24,224 nt of DNA from NCBI GenBank assembly GCA_046481785.1, contig JAWOJF010000002.1, positions 1 through 24,224 on the forward strand, written 5' to 3'. How positions within the stretch are numbered: the stretch's first letter is position 1; each line of letters begins with the position of its first letter. Below the pieces are notes generated by a model. That model was not told where the DNA came from. It did not search any database and saw only the letters and a program-made list of their open reading frames with translations. A program made the translations under genes and the position numbers. Source of the DNA: JAWOJF01 sp046481785 (GTDB lineage Bacteria > Bacteroidota > Ignavibacteria > Ignavibacteriales > Ignavibacteriaceae). Positions 21,941 through 24,224 of the stretch are shown piece after piece.

Positions 21941-23473
21941 ATGAATCAGCCTGCTCCTTCAGATAAAACTTTCTTAAATCGCTTTTTAGGGATAATAGAA
22001 AAAGTGGGGAATGCACTTCCTCATCCGGCAACTTTATTTGCACTTTTTGCACTGGCAGTAATTGTTATTTCGGGCATAGTAAGCATGTTTGATATTGCAG
22101 TAGTGCACCCCGGGACAGGTGAAACCATTCGTCCTGTTAGTTTAATGAGTGTGGAAGGGCTGCACCGTATAATAACCTCATTAGTAACAAACTTTACCGG
22201 CTTTGCGCCGCTTGGTACTGTGCTGGTTGCCATGCTTGGTATTGGTATTGCTGAAAGCAGCGGACTGATTGGTACCTCCTTACGTTTACTTGTTATTAAA
22301 GCTCCTGAACGGCTTCTTACAGTTGTAATAGTATTTGCCGGAGTATTATCAAATACAGCAAGTGAAATCGGCTATGTGTTACTGGTTCCATTGGCGGCTA
22401 TTATTTTTCTTGCTGTCGGCAGGCATCCTATTGCGGGACTTGCGGCAGCCTTTGCAGGTGTTTCCGGCGGATACAGCGCAAACCTGCTGCTTGGAACCAT
22501 TGATCCTTTACTTGCCGGATTGTCTGAGGAGGCTGCACGGATAATAGATCCTGTATATATAGTTAACCCCGCCGCTAATTATTATTTTATGTTTGTCTCC
22601 ACATTTGTAATTACAATTGTCGGCACCTGGGTAACTGAAAAAATTGTTATTCCCAGATTAGGAAAGTATGAGGGGCATGCTAAGGCAGAGGAAATCAGAG
22701 ATTTATCTCATGAAGAAAAAAAGGGACTTAAGTACGCTTTAATTGCTGCATTGGTTTTTACAGCCTTTCTGTTATGGGGTACAGTGCCGGGGGATGGCTT
22801 TTTAAGGGATGCGCAAACAGGTGGTCTTCTCCGTTCTCCTTTCATGTCAGGTATTGTTGCATTTATATTCCTTGGTGCTGCTGCTGCTGGTATTGCTTAC
22901 GGCATTGGCGCAGGCACTTATAAATCTGATGCAGATGTTATGAAAGGAATGGGTAAGGCAATTGAAACATTAGGGATTTATATTGTTCTTGTTTTTTTTG
23001 CTGCACAATTTGTTGCATTTTTTAACTGGACAAACCTTGGACTTATAATTGCAGTTGAAGGAGCTGATATTTTAAAATCATCAGGAATGGGAGATATCCC
23101 GTTAATGATCAGTTTCATTTTAGTAGCGGCAATCATTAATCTTTTTATGGGAAGCGCTTCGGCAAAGTGGGCAATTATGGCCCCGGTTTTTATTCCAATG
23201 CTTATGCTGCTTGGTTATACACCGGAGTTTACTCAAACTGCATACAGGATAGGGGACAGTGTTACAAATATTATTTCACCAATGATGTCCTACTTTGCTT
23301 TAATTGTTGCATTTGTTGAACGCTACCAGGAGAAATCAGGAATAGGTACCGTGATTGCAACAATGCTTCCATATTCATTTTTCTTCCTTGCTGCCTGGAT
23401 AGTATTACTGGTAATATGGATACTTCTTGGAATACCTGTTGGTCCCGGAGCAGAATTATATTTAAGCCGGTAA
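21941..23473 (+). CDS. AbgT-family transporter
   Basis: A 510-residue inner-membrane protein with about a dozen hydrophobic segments, the usual AbgT size. AbgT proteins import p-aminobenzoyl-glutamate (E. coli AbgT) or act as antimetabolite efflux pumps (MtrF, YdaH). Recognisable blocks are KVGNALPHPATLFALFAL (16-33), GFAPLGTVLVAMLGIGIAE, LSNTASEIGYVLLVPLAA, GVSGGYSANLLLGTIDPLLA, SASAKWAIMAPVFIPMLMLL and GDSVTNIISPMMSYF near the end. GGAAC precedes the ATG; an ATG four bases earlier is out of frame. It stands alone, with no peptidase or folate gene nearby, so the transported substrate cannot be told. Confidence 0.95.
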   Translation: MNQPAPSDKTFLNRFLGIIEKVGNALPHPATLFALFALAVIVISGIVSMFDIAVVHPGTGETIRPVSLMSVEGLHRIITSLVTNFTGFAPLGTVLVAMLGIGIAESSGLIGTSLRLLVIKAPERLLTVVIVFAGVLSNTASEIGYVLLVPLAAIIFLAVGRHPIAGLAAAFAGVSGGYSANLLLGTIDPLLAGLSEEAARIIDPVYIVNPAANYYFMFVSTFVITIVGTWVTEKIVIPRLGKYEGHAKAEEIRDLSHEEKKGLKYALIAALVFTAFLLWGTVPGDGFLRDAQTGGLLRSPFMSGIVAFIFLGAAAAGIAYGIGAGTYKSDADVMKGMGKAIETLGIYIVLVFFAAQFVAFFNWTNLGLIIAVEGADILKSSGMGDIPLMISFILVAAIINLFMGSASAKWAIMAPVFIPMLMLLGYTPEFTQTAYRIGDSVTNIISPMMSYFALIVAFVERYQEKSGIGTVIATMLPYSFFFLAAWIVLLVIWILLGIPVGPGAELYLSR

Positions 23474-23501
23474 AAGTAAAATAAATTATGCCGATAAAAT
23501 C

Positions 23502-23638
23502 CCCTCTCTTTATGATGTGTGAAATTTGTCGTAGAGTGATTCGCTGAATCGCTCATGTAGTTTTAACGAATATACAAGGTTTTACCAATAGCAGAAAGCG
23601 AAACAGCGTTTCGCTTTACAATTTTCATAAGGAGAGGG
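23502..23638. repeat. MITE-like element with terminal inverted repeats and two internal hairpins
   Basis: CCCTCTCTTTATGA (23502-23515) and TCATAAGGAGAGGG (23625-23638) are complementary at 13 of 14 positions. Inside are GAGTGATTC-GCT-GAATCGCTC (23534-23554, one G-T wobble) and AAAGCGAAAC-AGC-GTTTCGCTTT (23595-23617, perfect). It is non-coding, and sits between two convergent genes, where its hairpins could end transcription from both sides. Confidence 0.6.
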
Positions 23639-23652
23639 CCTGAATGTTGAAT

Positions 23653-24224
23653 TTAATCTAACGGTATACGCGATTTATTTTTTTCTAACCAGGTATCAAA
23701 GTTTTGCAATTCAGGATTTAAAGATCTTGTTACATTCAGATCACGAAGCTGTAATCCTTCTTTTTCAAAATCCGCATAAAACTGGAACATATTTCCAAGA
23801 TCATCTGAACCGGGGAATCCAAACCCTCTGTATACTTCCGGAGAAACAGAATTATAATAAACTTCTTCACCAAAGGCCTGGGTAAGTTTTTCTGCCATCC
23901 GGGGAATTGTTAAATGCTCACCGGCAATTCCTATTGTTTTACCATAATATTTACTGCCGCCTTTAAAAATTCCGTATGCTGATTTACCTATATCTTCTGC
24001 AGCTATACCTGCCAATTTTTTATCTCCCATTGGCAGTGTAAGAGCAAGTTTCCCGTTATTGTCTCTTTTGGGGCCTGCCCCGAAAAAGATAAAATTATCC
24101 CAGTAAAAAGAAGCTACAAGGAGTGTAACCGGTAGTCCAGATTCAACAAAAAATTTATCTGCTTCACCTTTAGCATCAAAGTGGGGGACTTTATATTTAC
24201 CCATAAGAGTTGGCATACGGTTAT
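23653..24224 (-). CDS. NmrA-like (NMRAL1/HSCARG type) NAD(P)-binding protein, N-terminus outside window
   Basis: The reading frame continues past the window edge without a stop, so the Met at 24216 is probably internal. The visible part of about 189 residues corresponds to the C-terminal substrate and dimer region of NmrA-like atypical short-chain dehydrogenases. The blocks recall human NMRAL1: VPHFDAKGEADKFFVESGLP, VASFYWDNF, LTLPMGDKKLAGIAAEDIG, KYYGKTIGIAGEHLT, FGFPGSDDLGNMFQFY, RSLNPELQNFDTWLEKNK. The Rossmann GxxGxxG motif would lie upstream in the missing part. These proteins usually sense or bind NADP(H) rather than catalyse a known reaction. Function here is unknown. Confidence 0.88.
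   Translation of the reverse strand, partial: NRMPTLMGKYKVPHFDAKGEADKFFVESGLPVTLLVASFYWDNFIFFGAGPKRDNNGKLALTLPMGDKKLAGIAAEDIGKSAYGIFKGGSKYYGKTIGIAGEHLTIPRMAEKLTQAFGEEVYYNSVSPEVYRGFGFPGSDDLGNMFQFYADFEKEGLQLRDLNVTRSLNPELQNFDTWLEKNKSRIPLD

Overview
The window reads as a chromosomal piece of an AT-rich Gram-negative bacterium of the Bacteroidota/Ignavibacteriota/Chlorobi side. The clues are TonB-dependent receptors with an N-terminal carboxypeptidase-regulatory-like domain, a HmuY-like lipoprotein, many starts without a clear Shine-Dalgarno, and multi-hairpin intergenic repeats. The placement is inferred from gene content, not from a phylogenetic marker.

Region 1 (1-5025, + strand) is a chemotaxis operon: the tail of an upstream receptor, cheW, a full transmembrane receptor, then cheR-cheD-cheB with ATGA overlaps and a terminator. 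Both receptor tails end in a CheR/CheB-docking type pentapeptide (DFERF, DFEKF). Region 2 (5096-9925) is a LuxR-type response regulator, then a TonB-dependent receptor, a HmuY-like lipoprotein and a secreted CbiX-like chelatase homologue. It is probably a heme or metallo-tetrapyrrole uptake locus, preceded by two strong palindromes.

Region 3 (9926-14179) is a second metal island: a repeat-filled gap, a palindrome abutting a small Cys-rich membrane protein, a structured leader, another TonB-dependent receptor, and a BNR/Asp-box lipoprotein with Cys/His clusters (TCQCC, CPHH) that suggest copper. Region 4 (14180-18345, - strand) is a ferrous iron operon: two overlapping FeoA-type genes, feoB, a 51-residue FeoB-associated Cys-rich membrane protein, and an OprB-like porin. 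A 27-bp motif upstream of the feo genes is almost repeated upstream of the LuxR regulator of region 2.

Region 5 (18672-21850) is the accessory part. It holds a phage-O-like replication initiator and a DnaB-family helicase. The O-like gene carries six 18-bp tandem repeats followed by an AT-rich stretch, which is the layout of the lambda origin inside gene O. Next comes a small DUF559 (PD-(D/E)XK) endonuclease gene between two 153-bp direct repeats about 91% identical, within a field of GC-rich hairpin repeats. Region 6 (21941-24224) has an AbgT-family transporter, a 137-bp inverted-repeat element, and the C-terminal part of an NmrA-like protein running off the window.

The two most interesting candidates are the O/DnaB module with a possible built-in origin, and the DUF559 gene bracketed by repeats. 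No rRNA, tRNA or CRISPR array was seen.
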